A stretch of 9,359 nucleotides of DNA from Candidatus Limimorpha equi (GCA_018065885.1 JAGHSL010000050.1:1-9359), one strand, 5' to 3'. Numbered from the stretch's first letter, positions 1 to 6,932 are shown. Translations and numbers: made by a program. The notes: generated by a model not told the origin, from the sequence alone.

Positions 1-227
1 GATACACGTTCACTTCCGGACCAAATGGTACACTTCAGATGGCTTTTGAAGATGGCTTGATTGCGCATCACGATTCTTGGCGGCGTATGGGTATTGCCCG
101 AAATGCCACATCTCATGTCTATAATGATGAAGAGGCTTTGGAGATTGCCAAAAGCATCTTGACGGAATACGGCTCGCTACTGATTGAATTTGATGATATG
201 ATTTTATCAATAATAAGCAATAACTGA
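1..227 (+). CDS. HEPN-domain protein of the HI0074 kind, toxin partner of a HEPN-MNT pair (5'-truncated by window edge)
   Basis: Only the last 74 residues are visible; the frame is open to the left edge (first full codon at base 3) and stops at 225-227, so the start lies outside. The segment resembles the C-terminal half of HI0074-type nucleotidyltransferase substrate-binding proteins: an AFEDGLI helix, a W (bases 78-80), then RNATSHVY at bases 99-122. That octet fits the R-X4-H-X-Y motif of HepT toxins, where Arg and His form the RNase site and Tyr is the residue AMPylated by the MNT partner. In this family the HEPN protein is an all-alpha RNase toxin neutralised by the adjacent MNT. One base separates its stop from the MNT start, so the two are probably translationally coupled. 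The ATG at base 39 is internal and is not the true start. Family assignment is strong; toxin activity is inferred from homologous systems. Confidence 0.85.
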   Translation, partial: YTFTSGPNGTLQMAFEDGLIAHHDSWRRMGIARNATSHVYNDEEALEIAKSILTEYGSLLIEFDDMILSIISNN

Positions 228-228
228 A

Positions 229-528
229 ATGTACGGATTGAGTGACGAAACGGTGAAAGACTTGTGCTCGGTGTTTGCCTGCTACGACAATATCGAGAAA
301 GTGCTGCTTTTCGGGTCACGGGCAAAAGGCAATTTCCGTGAAGGTTCTGATATTGACTTGGCTTTGTTCGGGAAAGACATCACCTTTAGTCAGATATTGG
401 ACATCAAAGTCAGGATTGAGGATTTGGCTTTGCTGTATTCCGTTGATTTGGTGAATTTTGAAAAATATAAAGACTATCCGATAGGAGAGCATATCCTTAG
501 GGTGGGACAGCCTTTTTATACTGCATGA
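229..528 (+). CDS. Minimal nucleotidyltransferase (MNT), HI0073/MntA-like antitoxin
   Basis: This 99-residue protein has the compact MNT fold of the polymerase-beta superfamily. The signature GS-X10-DXD is exact: Gly29-Ser30, ten residues, then Asp41 and Asp43 within SDIDLALFG. A third likely metal-binding acidic residue is Asp73 in SVDLVNF. Length is normal for the family (about 95-110). In studied HEPN-MNT modules the MNT transfers AMP from ATP to the Tyr of the HEPN RX4HXY motif, which inactivates the RNase. The preceding gene encodes such a motif and ends one base before this start, so pairing is well supported. The next gene (DUF456) also starts one base after this stop. No Shine-Dalgarno sequence is obvious, consistent with coupling to the upstream gene. 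A solitary nucleotidyltransferase with another role is possible but less likely given the neighbour. Confidence 0.9.
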   Translation: MYGLSDETVKDLCSVFACYDNIEKVLLFGSRAKGNFREGSDIDLALFGKDITFSQILDIKVRIEDLALLYSVDLVNFEKYKDYPIGEHILRVGQPFYTA

Positions 529-529
529 T

Positions 530-1039
530 ATGGACGGAATTTCAATCATTTTAATCATTGCATCCATTCTGTTGGTTCTTGTGGGTTTGGTCGGGGCAGT
601 CGTTCCTGGTATTGCCGGAACGCCTATCAGTTTTCTCGGCTTGCTGGCGCTGTCGTTTGTCGATGGCATTGATTATTCCACGCGCTTCCTTGTCATTATG
701 GGCGTTATCGGCGCCATTGTATTCACGCTCGATTATGTCGTTCCGGTTTGGGGAACGAAGAAGTTTGGCGGCACAAAAGCTGGCGTGCGTGGCAGCACTA
801 TCGGCTTGATTTTAGGCCTTTTGATAACGCTGTTTTTCCCCATCGGATTCATTGCGGTGCTGGCTGGCCCGTTTATTGGGGCTTACATCGGCGAGAAAAA
901 CAACGGCACGCCCGACAATTTGGCATGGCGCTCAGCCTTCGGCTCGTTTGTCGGTTTTTTGGCTGGCACTTTCGTTAAAATCGTCTACGGCTGCGTGTGT
1001 ATCTTCTATGTAGTGAAGGACTTGGTGGGGCTGATTTGA
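530..1039 (+). CDS. DUF456 family integral membrane protein
   Basis: This 169-residue, strongly hydrophobic, Gly-rich protein matches the DUF456 family in pattern and length. Likely membrane segments are residues 4-27, 31-45, 53-75, 90-120 (a long or paired Gly-rich hairpin containing FFPIGF and GPFIGAYIGE) and 136-165. The family's conserved features are visible: a PGxxGTPISFLGLL stretch near residue 26, LDYVVPVWGTKKFGGTK near 67-83, and the GSFVGFLAGTFVK segment near 138. The function of DUF456 is unknown; homologues are widespread small membrane proteins. Its ATG follows the MNT stop after one base (TGA-T-ATG), so it is probably cotranscribed with the HEPN-MNT pair, although DUF456 is not a recognised part of that module. 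It ends 7 bases from the stop of the convergent DUF4419 gene with no terminator visible between them. Confidence 0.88.
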   Translation: MDGISIILIIASILLVLVGLVGAVVPGIAGTPISFLGLLALSFVDGIDYSTRFLVIMGVIGAIVFTLDYVVPVWGTKKFGGTKAGVRGSTIGLILGLLITLFFPIGFIAVLAGPFIGAYIGEKNNGTPDNLAWRSAFGSFVGFLAGTFVKIVYGCVCIFYVVKDLVGLI

Positions 1040-1046
1040 AAATGGA

Positions 1047-2900
1047 TTATTCCTCCAAGCCATGCATTTTTGCTTTCCTTCTTTCTTCTTTTTGTTCCTG
1101 TCTAAGATAGGCTTTGAATTTCCTATTCATTACTCTTTGGTGATGCCTGTTATACCATGCGCTATTTTCGAATTTAAATTTCTGATAGTTAATATCGAAT
1201 TGTATGACGGTATTTGGCAATAGTTTTTTTATGGCTTTCTTTTCAGCCCGAGAAGGCTCTACATCGAAGATGATAATGTCAATTGTGGTTGTTATTTCAT
1301 TTGGCATATTGGTGACAGTCCTATAGGCAGGTTTTCTTGAAACTAATTCTCGATGTTTATTCTCAATATTTAATATGTTGATGCTATCCAAGCCTTCAAT
1401 GTATTCGTAGAAACAGTTGTCTTTATCAACACTAACACTGACAATTAGAGAAGAATCGTTTTTTAGAGCGTATCTTATATCACGGGATAAAACACTCAAA
1501 TTGGTATGACCTTTCTGGTAACAAGCAGCGTTAATATAAATTCTTCTAGTTTGTTTATACCAGTTCAGAATCTTGTTCCGCTCTTCAGTGCTGATAGCCC
1601 CGTATATACTTAATTCATCAATTTTTTTCGTTTCCATCCATTCTGGCATGTAAACACTGTCCATGAACCTTAGATTTAGCGAGTGGAAATAATCAAATCG
1701 GTTGAGCACATCGGGCACGTCCTTAATGACAAGAGTGCCCCAGCCATATTCGGTTGCATTTTTTATTTTATTGTAATCCAGGTTGTTGTTGTCAATTTTG
1801 CGTTTAACAAACCATCCAATCTTTGGCGTTAAGGCGAAGTCGGAATTGCTCTGTTCTAAACCGATGAAACCGGCACAAAGTTCCACCATGGTTTCCTCAC
1901 CGGTCGAAATATTAATCACTCTGACATCGGCTGAGGCAAGTTCACTGGGAAGGGTAGTTATAATCTTGTTGTCAGGAATACTTTTGAAATAGGTACGTTT
2001 ACCAATTGCATTGTAAGGGAAAAATTTGATAATCCATCCGTCAATGAGGTTGGGAGCGAGGTAGCCTTCTTGTGAATGTGTCCTAAACATGGCTTTCCAA
2101 AAATCTGTGTCGATGTTGCCTTTGGATGCCTCGATGAATTGTTTAAGGATGGGCTTTAATTCGTCAATCCACCAATCCAGTTGATATTGGCTAAGGAAAA
2201 CGGCCTTGTCATAGACTTTCTGCCAGTCGTCTGGAGTGCCCAAAAGTGTGATTTCGGGAATGCCGCATCCAACAACAGGGTAAACGTAATCAAAAAAGTT
2301 TTGTACGGCTTCCATCAGGGTAACTTCGGTGGCAATCAGTTCGGTAGACGTTGTAGTGGAAAAATCGGCCATGATGGTTTCGGCAAGGTCGCCTTTGGTA
2401 TTTTCCTTGATTTGTTGCGTGAACTGAGGAATAGCATTCGCCCAATTGATTTGCTTTATGTCTTCTTCTCCATTGCTTACCACTAACGACATTCTTCCTT
2501 CAAAATCAACAATTTGGTCTCTCAATTCCTCGGAGTTCGCGTTGACATGTTGCGAAAAGCCTTGGCAGATGAGCAGCCAAATCATATCGGGCGAAAGCAC
2601 GAAAGGACGGTGGTGGATGAAGGCTTCATACATTCCATTGAAGAAGGGGTGCGTGTCGTAAAAAAAGACAAGCGAGTCGGGAATGTCGCAGTTGGCTAAC
2701 AAAAGGTCTTCCTTCTCAATATCAGAAATTGAAATTCTTGAGGTTTTTGCGGCCAAATAGTCAATAACCCTCTGACTGTCGGTCAGGTCAAGTAGTGCTT
2801 CTGGCTTGCTCAATTCTTCGACCTTGAATGTAAATCCGTTCTGGGCAAATGAAAACAAAAAGTTGAATGTGATAAACAAGGTAATAAATATCTTTTTCAT
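1047..2900 (-). CDS. Secreted DUF4419-domain protein with long uncharacterised C-terminal region
   Basis: This 617-residue protein begins with a clear signal peptide: MKK, a Phe/Ile/Leu-rich core over residues 4-17, and probable cleavage in FSFA-Q around 19/20. It has no lipobox Cys, so it is likely periplasmic or surface-exported. Residues about 75-370 match DUF4419. The diagnostic block is MIWLLICQGFSQHVNANSEE (106-125), followed by VGCGIPEITLLGTPDDW (210-226) with a Trp-rich helix (WWIDELKPIL, 243-252), an FWKAMF segment at 268 and GWIIKFFPY at 288. The family has no established activity. Residues about 430-617 resemble nothing I recognise; they contain alternating strand-like and charged segments and end in a very basic, Lys/Arg/Glu-rich tail. 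Codon use looks more AT-rich than in the neighbouring metabolic genes. It is transcribed alone from the promoter at 2928-2958. The domain call is firm; the role is unknown. Confidence 0.87.
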   Translation of the reverse strand: MKKIFITLFITFNFLFSFAQNGFTFKVEELSKPEALLDLTDSQRVIDYLAAKTSRISISDIEKEDLLLANCDIPDSLVFFYDTHPFFNGMYEAFIHHRPFVLSPDMIWLLICQGFSQHVNANSEELRDQIVDFEGRMSLVVSNGEEDIKQINWANAIPQFTQQIKENTKGDLAETIMADFSTTTSTELIATEVTLMEAVQNFFDYVYPVVGCGIPEITLLGTPDDWQKVYDKAVFLSQYQLDWWIDELKPILKQFIEASKGNIDTDFWKAMFRTHSQEGYLAPNLIDGWIIKFFPYNAIGKRTYFKSIPDNKIITTLPSELASADVRVINISTGEETMVELCAGFIGLEQSNSDFALTPKIGWFVKRKIDNNNLDYNKIKNATEYGWGTLVIKDVPDVLNRFDYFHSLNLRFMDSVYMPEWMETKKIDELSIYGAISTEERNKILNWYKQTRRIYINAACYQKGHTNLSVLSRDIRYALKNDSSLIVSVSVDKDNCFYEYIEGLDSINILNIENKHRELVSRKPAYRTVTNMPNEITTTIDIIIFDVEPSRAEKKAIKKLLPNTVIQFDINYQKFKFENSAWYNRHHQRVMNRKFKAYLRQEQKEERRKAKMHGLEE

Positions 2901-2927
2901 AGCAATTTATAATTAGAGTTTCGTCGG

Positions 2928-2958
2928 CAAATATAGGTAAAAAGAAATAAACTCCAAC
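2928..2958 (-). promoter_or_regulatory. Bacteroidota-type promoter for the DUF4419 gene
   Basis: Read on the minus strand, 2935-2928 is TATATTTG, an exact match to the Bacteroidota -7 box TAnnTTTG. Upstream of it, 2958-2955 reads GTTG, three of four matches to the -33 TTTG, with a 19-base spacer, which is the canonical spacing. Transcription would begin near 2922, giving a leader of roughly 20 bases before the ATG at 2900. The leader is AT-rich with no Shine-Dalgarno sequence, as is usual in this phylum. Confidence 0.65.
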
Positions 2959-2975
2959 AGCACGCGAAAAATTCT

Positions 2976-2983
2976 TATCTTCG
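2976..2983 (+). promoter_or_regulatory. Probable -7 box of the transketolase-LOG operon
   Basis: TATCTTCG at this site matches TAnnTTTG in seven of eight positions and lies 24 bases before the transketolase start at 3008, a normal distance in Bacteroidota. No good -33 TTTG is seen 19-21 bases upstream; that position overlaps the -33 region of the divergent DUF4419 promoter. Moderate support only. Confidence 0.45.
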
Positions 2984-3007
2984 CAGTCCGATTTTTAAGC
3001 AATCAAA

Positions 3008-3820
3008 ATGACAAACGACGAACTGAAACAGAAAGCCACTCACATCCGCGAACTGATTCTGACTTCCTTGGCGGAGGCAGGCTCGGGTCATACGGGTGGT
3101 TCATTGGATTTGGTGGATATTTTCACGGTATTGTATTTCAATCATTTGCGTCACAAGCCCGACAATCCGAAATGGGAAGACCGCGATAAGGTGATTCTTT
3201 CCATCGGACATACGGCGCCGGTCTTATATGCGACTTTGGCGGCTGCGGATTATTTTCCGAAAGCAGAAATGATGACCTTGCGCAAAATGGGGAGCCGTTT
3301 GCAGGGACATCCGAGTTATGAGTTCCAACTGCCTGGTTTGGAGTCTTGTTCGGGTTCTTTAGGACAAGGTCTGGGCGTGGCTTTGGGCATGGCATTGGCA
3401 GCCAAAATGGATGGCAAGCCAAACCGCGTGTTCTGCATCATGGGCGATGGCGAGCAGCAGGAAGGAAGCGTGTGGGAATCGGCAATGGCGGCGACACATC
3501 ACAAAACGGATAACCTTTGCGCCATCATCGACAGAAACCGCCTCCAGATTGACGGCGGAACAGAACAAGTCATGGCCATCGACCCACTGAAAGACAAATG
3601 GTTGGCTTTTGGCTGGAATGCCATTGAAATTGATGGCCACGACCTGAGCCAAATCAAGATGGCTTTGGATATGGCCGACAAGATGCAAGGCAAGCCGACG
3701 GTCATCATTGCCGATACCGTGATGGGCAAAGGCGTGAAATCCATCGAAGATAACAACAAATGGCACGGCAAGGTGCCGACAAAAGAACAATTGGGAGGAT
3801 TTATTGATGAACTATATTAA
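3008..3820 (+). CDS. Transketolase, N-terminal (thiamine diphosphate-binding) half
   Basis: This 270-residue protein is the PP half of a split transketolase and has the usual length for such subunits. The thiamine diphosphate/metal motif starts at GDG (146-148), continues EQQEGSVWESAM, and ends in IIDRNRLQIDG (173-183). Other expected residues are His28 in GSGHTGG, His68 in SIGHTAP, His101 in GHPSYE, the SGSLGQGLGVALGMA block (115-129) and His253 near the end. Together with the C-terminal half it should transfer two-carbon ketol units between pentose phosphates and aldoses in the non-oxidative pentose phosphate pathway, in the cytoplasm. The ATG at 3008 gives a standard N-terminus (MTNDELKQKA...IRELIL). 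No Shine-Dalgarno is seen upstream. Its 3' end overlaps the start of the next gene by 14 bases. A related split enzyme with a different sugar substrate cannot be excluded. Confidence 0.93.
   Translation: MTNDELKQKATHIRELILTSLAEAGSGHTGGSLDLVDIFTVLYFNHLRHKPDNPKWEDRDKVILSIGHTAPVLYATLAAADYFPKAEMMTLRKMGSRLQGHPSYEFQLPGLESCSGSLGQGLGVALGMALAAKMDGKPNRVFCIMGDGEQQEGSVWESAMAATHHKTDNLCAIIDRNRLQIDGGTEQVMAIDPLKDKWLAFGWNAIEIDGHDLSQIKMALDMADKMQGKPTVIIADTVMGKGVKSIEDNNKWHGKVPTKEQLGGFIDELY
3793..3798 (+). promoter_or_regulatory. Shine-Dalgarno GGGAGG inside the upstream gene, fixing the start of the transketolase-LOG fusion
   Basis: GGGAGG lies within the last codons of the N-terminal transketolase half. It is 8 bases from the ATG at 3807 and only 5 from the TTG at 3804, so ATG 3807 is the better start. 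A strong Shine-Dalgarno is unusual next to the other genes here, which lack one, and fits coupled translation of two subunits needed in equal amounts. Confidence 0.7.
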
Positions 3821-5696
3821 TAAGGGAAATAAAGCCACGAAAACTGGTTTCGGCGAAGGCGTTTTGGCAGCGGCTCAGGCCAATCCAAATGTCGTCGGAC
3901 TTGGTGCTGATATTACTGCATCGGTTGGCATGAATCTTTTTGCAGAGGCGTTCCCTGAGCGTTTCTTCTCGATGGGCATTGCCGAGCAGGATTGCGTGGC
4001 GACGGCTGCTGGTCTGGCCTTGAGTGGCAAGGTGCCTGTGTTCAGCACATACGGCGTTTTTGCCGCACATCGTGCCAACGACCAAATCCGTATTTCGGTG
4101 TGTTACAACAATGTACACGTCATCATCGGAGGCGCTCACGCTGGCGTTTCGGTCGGTCCCGATGGCGCAACGCATCAGGCTTTGGAAGACATCGCCACGA
4201 TGCGCGTGCTGCCCAACATGACCGTGATTTCGCCTTGCGATGCCACGCAGACCAAAATCGCGGTGCAAAAAGCCATCAATGAACTCGATGGACCGGTTTA
4301 TATCCGTTTTGGCCGTGAGGCTGTGCCGGATTTCACCGATGAGAATCAGGACTTTGAAATCGGCAAGGCGCAAGTGTTGCGCGAAGGCCGTCAGATAACT
4401 ATCGTTGCTACGGGCCACGAAGTGTGGGAAGCCTTGAAAGCCGCTGATATGTTAGAGACAATGGGACTTTCCGCTATGGTTATCAATATGCACACAATCA
4501 AGCCTTTGGATGGTGATATATTGCTGAAAGCGGCATCGGAAACCCGAATGATTTTCACCGTCGAGGAACATCAGATAGCTGGCGGATTGGGTAGTACTGT
4601 GGCGGAATTTTTGGCTGAGCATCACCCAATTCGTGTGGTGCGCATCGGCATGAATGACCGTTTTGGCGAGTCGGGGCAAGCCTCGGCTTTAGTACATAAA
4701 TACAACCTCGACGCGGCAGGTATTCTGAACTGTATCGTTTACGAATCGTCACGCGACGACCTAAGCATGTTTATTCCTAAGATGGGGAAGCCTTTCCCGA
4801 CTTATCCGCGTAAACTTTACACCAGCAAGGAACTTTATGCCGGTTACGATTATCATGACGAGTCGACTTTTGAAACGTGTTATGATACAAAGGTTTATCG
4901 TCATTATCTCAACTTTGGAAAACAGGATGTCATGGATGTGCGTGAGACTTTGGCACGCTCGTTACATGATCATTTCATTTCTTACAGCCTCCATCAGCTG
5001 CTTGATATTTATGAAGAAAAAATGGTTGTCGGCCTTATGGGCGGCCATGCCAAACGCCGCGATGATCCTGACTATCGGCAGATTGTGTTTTTAAGTAAAA
5101 AGCTCACCGAAATGGGTCGTCTGATGGTTACAGGCGGAGGCCCTGGCGCTATGGAAGCCACGCATCTTGGCGCATGGATGGCGGGTAGGATCGATGAGGA
5201 AGTCAATGAGGCTGTTGATATGCTGATGCCGTCGCCTACGTTTAAGGATGAAGGCTGGCTTCGCCGCTCGTTTGAGGTGATGGAACGTTTCCCATTGCAG
5301 ACAAATTACCGTAGTCTTGCCATCCCGACTTGGTTCTACGGTCATGAACCAACCGCACCTTTTGCCACGCATATTGCCAAATATTTCGACAACAGTGTGC
5401 GCGAAGATGGCATTGTCACCATTGCCATGGGTGGCATCATCTACACGCCGGGCAGTGCGGGCACCATGCAGGAAATCTTTCAGGATGCCGTGCAAAACCA
5501 TTATGAGACACTGGGTTATGCCAGCCCGATGATTTTCATGGGCAAGGATTATTTCACGAATTGTCTGCCTGCCTACAAGTTCCTGAAAACCATGAGTGAA
5601 AAGGGATTGTACAACAACATGTATCTTACCATTAGCGATGATAACGATGAAATCATTGATGCCCTCGTGAAGTTTAAGGAAGCTGACGAGCATTAG
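3807..5696 (+). CDS. Transketolase C-terminal half fused to a LOG-family (phosphoribohydrolase-like) domain
   Basis: This is one open frame of 629 residues with two complete domains. Residues 1 to about 310 are the pyrimidine-binding and C-terminal domains of a split transketolase: FFSMGIAEQD (53-62, with the cofactor-activating Glu60), AAHRANDQIR (86-95), GGAHAGVSVGPDGATHQ (108-124), YIRFGRE (165-171), HTIKPLD (229-235) and RFGESG (285-290). Such subunits normally end there. Residues about 321-629 form a LOG/TIGR00730-like Rossmann domain: VGLMGGHAKRRDDPDY (408-423), TGGGPGAMEATHLGA (442-456), and TPGSAGTMQEIFQDA (547-561), the counterpart of the PGGxGTxxE motif. Pro548, Gly549, Gly552, Thr553 and Glu556 are kept, while the second motif Gly is Ser550. 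LOG/PpnN enzymes split nucleoside monophosphates into base and ribose 5-phosphate, a transketolase substrate. The linker (about 311-340) is short. A lost stop between two genes, or a sequencing indel, is the alternative to a true fusion. Confidence 0.9.
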   Translation: MNYINKGNKATKTGFGEGVLAAAQANPNVVGLGADITASVGMNLFAEAFPERFFSMGIAEQDCVATAAGLALSGKVPVFSTYGVFAAHRANDQIRISVCYNNVHVIIGGAHAGVSVGPDGATHQALEDIATMRVLPNMTVISPCDATQTKIAVQKAINELDGPVYIRFGREAVPDFTDENQDFEIGKAQVLREGRQITIVATGHEVWEALKAADMLETMGLSAMVINMHTIKPLDGDILLKAASETRMIFTVEEHQIAGGLGSTVAEFLAEHHPIRVVRIGMNDRFGESGQASALVHKYNLDAAGILNCIVYESSRDDLSMFIPKMGKPFPTYPRKLYTSKELYAGYDYHDESTFETCYDTKVYRHYLNFGKQDVMDVRETLARSLHDHFISYSLHQLLDIYEEKMVVGLMGGHAKRRDDPDYRQIVFLSKKLTEMGRLMVTGGGPGAMEATHLGAWMAGRIDEEVNEAVDMLMPSPTFKDEGWLRRSFEVMERFPLQTNYRSLAIPTWFYGHEPTAPFATHIAKYFDNSVREDGIVTIAMGGIIYTPGSAGTMQEIFQDAVQNHYETLGYASPMIFMGKDYFTNCLPAYKFLKTMSEKGLYNNMYLTISDDNDEIIDALVKFKEADEH

Positions 5697-5814
5697 CAAA
5701 AAAAACGCTATTGCTTGAAAAACAACTGCAATGTATTGAATTATAAGAAATTACGCCATAACAAAATATCAGTTTACTGATTTGGTAAAGACATTATGAT
5801 TCATCAATTTTTGG

Positions 5815-5860
5815 ATAAAAACATGGAGACGTTTCCTGAAACGTCTCTATATGTTTTTAT
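5815..5860. terminator. Bidirectional intrinsic terminator between convergent units
   Basis: Bases 5826-5835 and 5838-5847 are perfect inverted repeats (GAGACGTTTC / GAAACGTCTC). The outer flanks are also complementary: ATAAAAACAT at 5815-5824 against ATGTTTTTAT at 5851-5860. Each strand therefore has a GC-containing hairpin followed closely by a run of five T. It lies between the plus-strand transketolase-LOG gene (stop 5696) and minus-strand aroC (stop 5946) and can end transcription of both. The rest of the 249-base gap (5697-5945) is AT-rich and shows no gene; a 14-base palindrome at 5768-5781 is its only other structure. Confidence 0.8.
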
Positions 5861-5945
5861 TAGAATCAGGAGAATCTGCAAATTGGAAGCATAAAACACT
5901 TGTAATCAACAACTAAAAGAATCATCAACCACAATGATATGATTT

Positions 5946-6920
5946 CTATTCATTTCTCTTGAAAAGCATCAAATGGTCAACGGAAACCATGGCCGCCAAA
6001 GCCTCAACCAGAACAACGGCCCTTGGAACGGCACACACATCGTGACGGCCTTTTATTAAAAGAGTACGCTCCTCCCCTACTTCATCGACTGTTTGCTGAG
6101 GTAAAGCAATTGACGGAATCGGCTTGAAAGCCACATTGAAACTCACCGTTTCGCCATTCGTGATGCCACCCTGAATGCCGCCCGAATGATTGGTCAACGC
6201 ATGGATTTTCCCATCCTCACAGACAAAAACATCGTTACATTCCGAACCTTTCATAGCTGCCATGGCAAAACCATCGCCATACTCAAAGCCTTTCACGGCA
6301 GGAATGCTGAACATGGCCGCTGCCAAATCAGCCTGAAACTTGTGGAACATCGGTTCGCCCAAACCAGCAGGCAAATTCTGAATATCGCAATGGATTATGC
6401 CGCCAACCGAATCACCATTTTTCCGAGCCTGTTCCACATCACCCATTGAGGCGATTTCCGCATGAATGGTGATTTTCTTCTCCAACAGCAATTGTTTTGC
6501 GATTGCGCCGGCAACCACAATCGGCAAAGTGCAACGTGCCGAAGCACGGCCACCGCCACGCCAGTCACGGATGCCGTATTTCTGCTGATAGGTGAAATCG
6601 GCATGTGAAGGACGGAAAACATTTTTTAGGTCGTCATAATCCGATGACTTGCAGTCTGTGTTTCTGACCATAAATGCAATCGGTGTGCCCAAAGTGACGC
6701 CATCAAGTATGCCGGAAAGGAACTCCACCTTGTCGGCTTCCTTGCGTTGTGAATCGGTTTGCGTTTGTGCGGTTGACCTGCGTTTCAGTTCGCTTTCAAT
6801 CAGGCCGAAATCAATCTTCAGTTGAGATGGGCAGCCATTAATCACACCACCGATGACCGCTCCGTGCGATTCGCCGAAAGTGGTCAGAGTGAAAAGATTT
6901 CCTATCGTGTTTGCATTCAT
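5946..6920 (-). CDS. aroC: Chorismate synthase AroC (short form)
   Basis: AroC catalyses the last shikimate-pathway step, the FMN-dependent conversion of 5-enolpyruvylshikimate 3-phosphate to chorismate, in the cytoplasm. All three family signatures are present: TFGESHG (14-20, with active-site His19), FRPSHADFTY and RGGGRASAR (102-111 and 121-129, with second catalytic His106), and KGRHDVCAVPRAV (290-302). The start is ATG 6920 because residues MNANTIGNLFTLTTFGESHG match the normal N-terminus; the frame is open further upstream to 7052 but that part is not AroC-like. The protein has 324 residues against the usual 350-365. The difference is mainly an internal gap: only about seven residues lie between MGD (159-161) and GDSVGG (169-174), where the E. 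coli enzyme has about thirty more. The expected Glu in the SARE(T) segment is Cys130. Function is likely but these departures deserve attention. Confidence 0.93.
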   Translation of the reverse strand: MNANTIGNLFTLTTFGESHGAVIGGVINGCPSQLKIDFGLIESELKRRSTAQTQTDSQRKEADKVEFLSGILDGVTLGTPIAFMVRNTDCKSSDYDDLKNVFRPSHADFTYQQKYGIRDWRGGGRASARCTLPIVVAGAIAKQLLLEKKITIHAEIASMGDVEQARKNGDSVGGIIHCDIQNLPAGLGEPMFHKFQADLAAAMFSIPAVKGFEYGDGFAMAAMKGSECNDVFVCEDGKIHALTNHSGGIQGGITNGETVSFNVAFKPIPSIALPQQTVDEVGEERTLLIKGRHDVCAVPRAVVLVEALAAMVSVDHLMLFKRNE

Positions 6921-6924
6921 GCGG

Positions 6925-6932
6925 CAAAAATA
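6925..6932 (-). promoter_or_regulatory. Probable -7 box of aroC, only four bases from the start codon
   Basis: On the minus strand 6932-6925 reads TATTTTTG, an exact TAnnTTTG match. Only CCGC separates it from the aroC ATG, so transcription would start at or very near the first codon, giving a leaderless message. At the -33 position (19-base spacing) the sequence is GTCG, a weak match to TTTG, so the promoter call is moderate. Confidence 0.45.

Noticed and set aside
1040..1110. T-rich tract as a terminator for the DUF456 unit
   Set aside because: No stem precedes it; the T runs are the complement of Lys/Glu codons in the DUF4419 C-terminal tail.
3804..3806. TTG as start of the transketolase-LOG gene
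   Set aside because: It is only 5 bases from the GGGAGG, whereas the ATG three bases later has the better 8-base spacing and is a standard start.
3801..5699. Long minus-strand frames at 3801-4418 and 5091-5699 (about 200 residues each)
   Set aside because: Antisense to the transketolase-LOG fusion, His/Arg/Cys-rich without any recognisable motif; shadows of a clearly coding frame.
5768..5781. 14-base palindrome ATCAGTTTACTGAT as an operator
   Set aside because: Lies 3' of both convergent genes with no promoter beside it; in AT-rich sequence it may well be chance.
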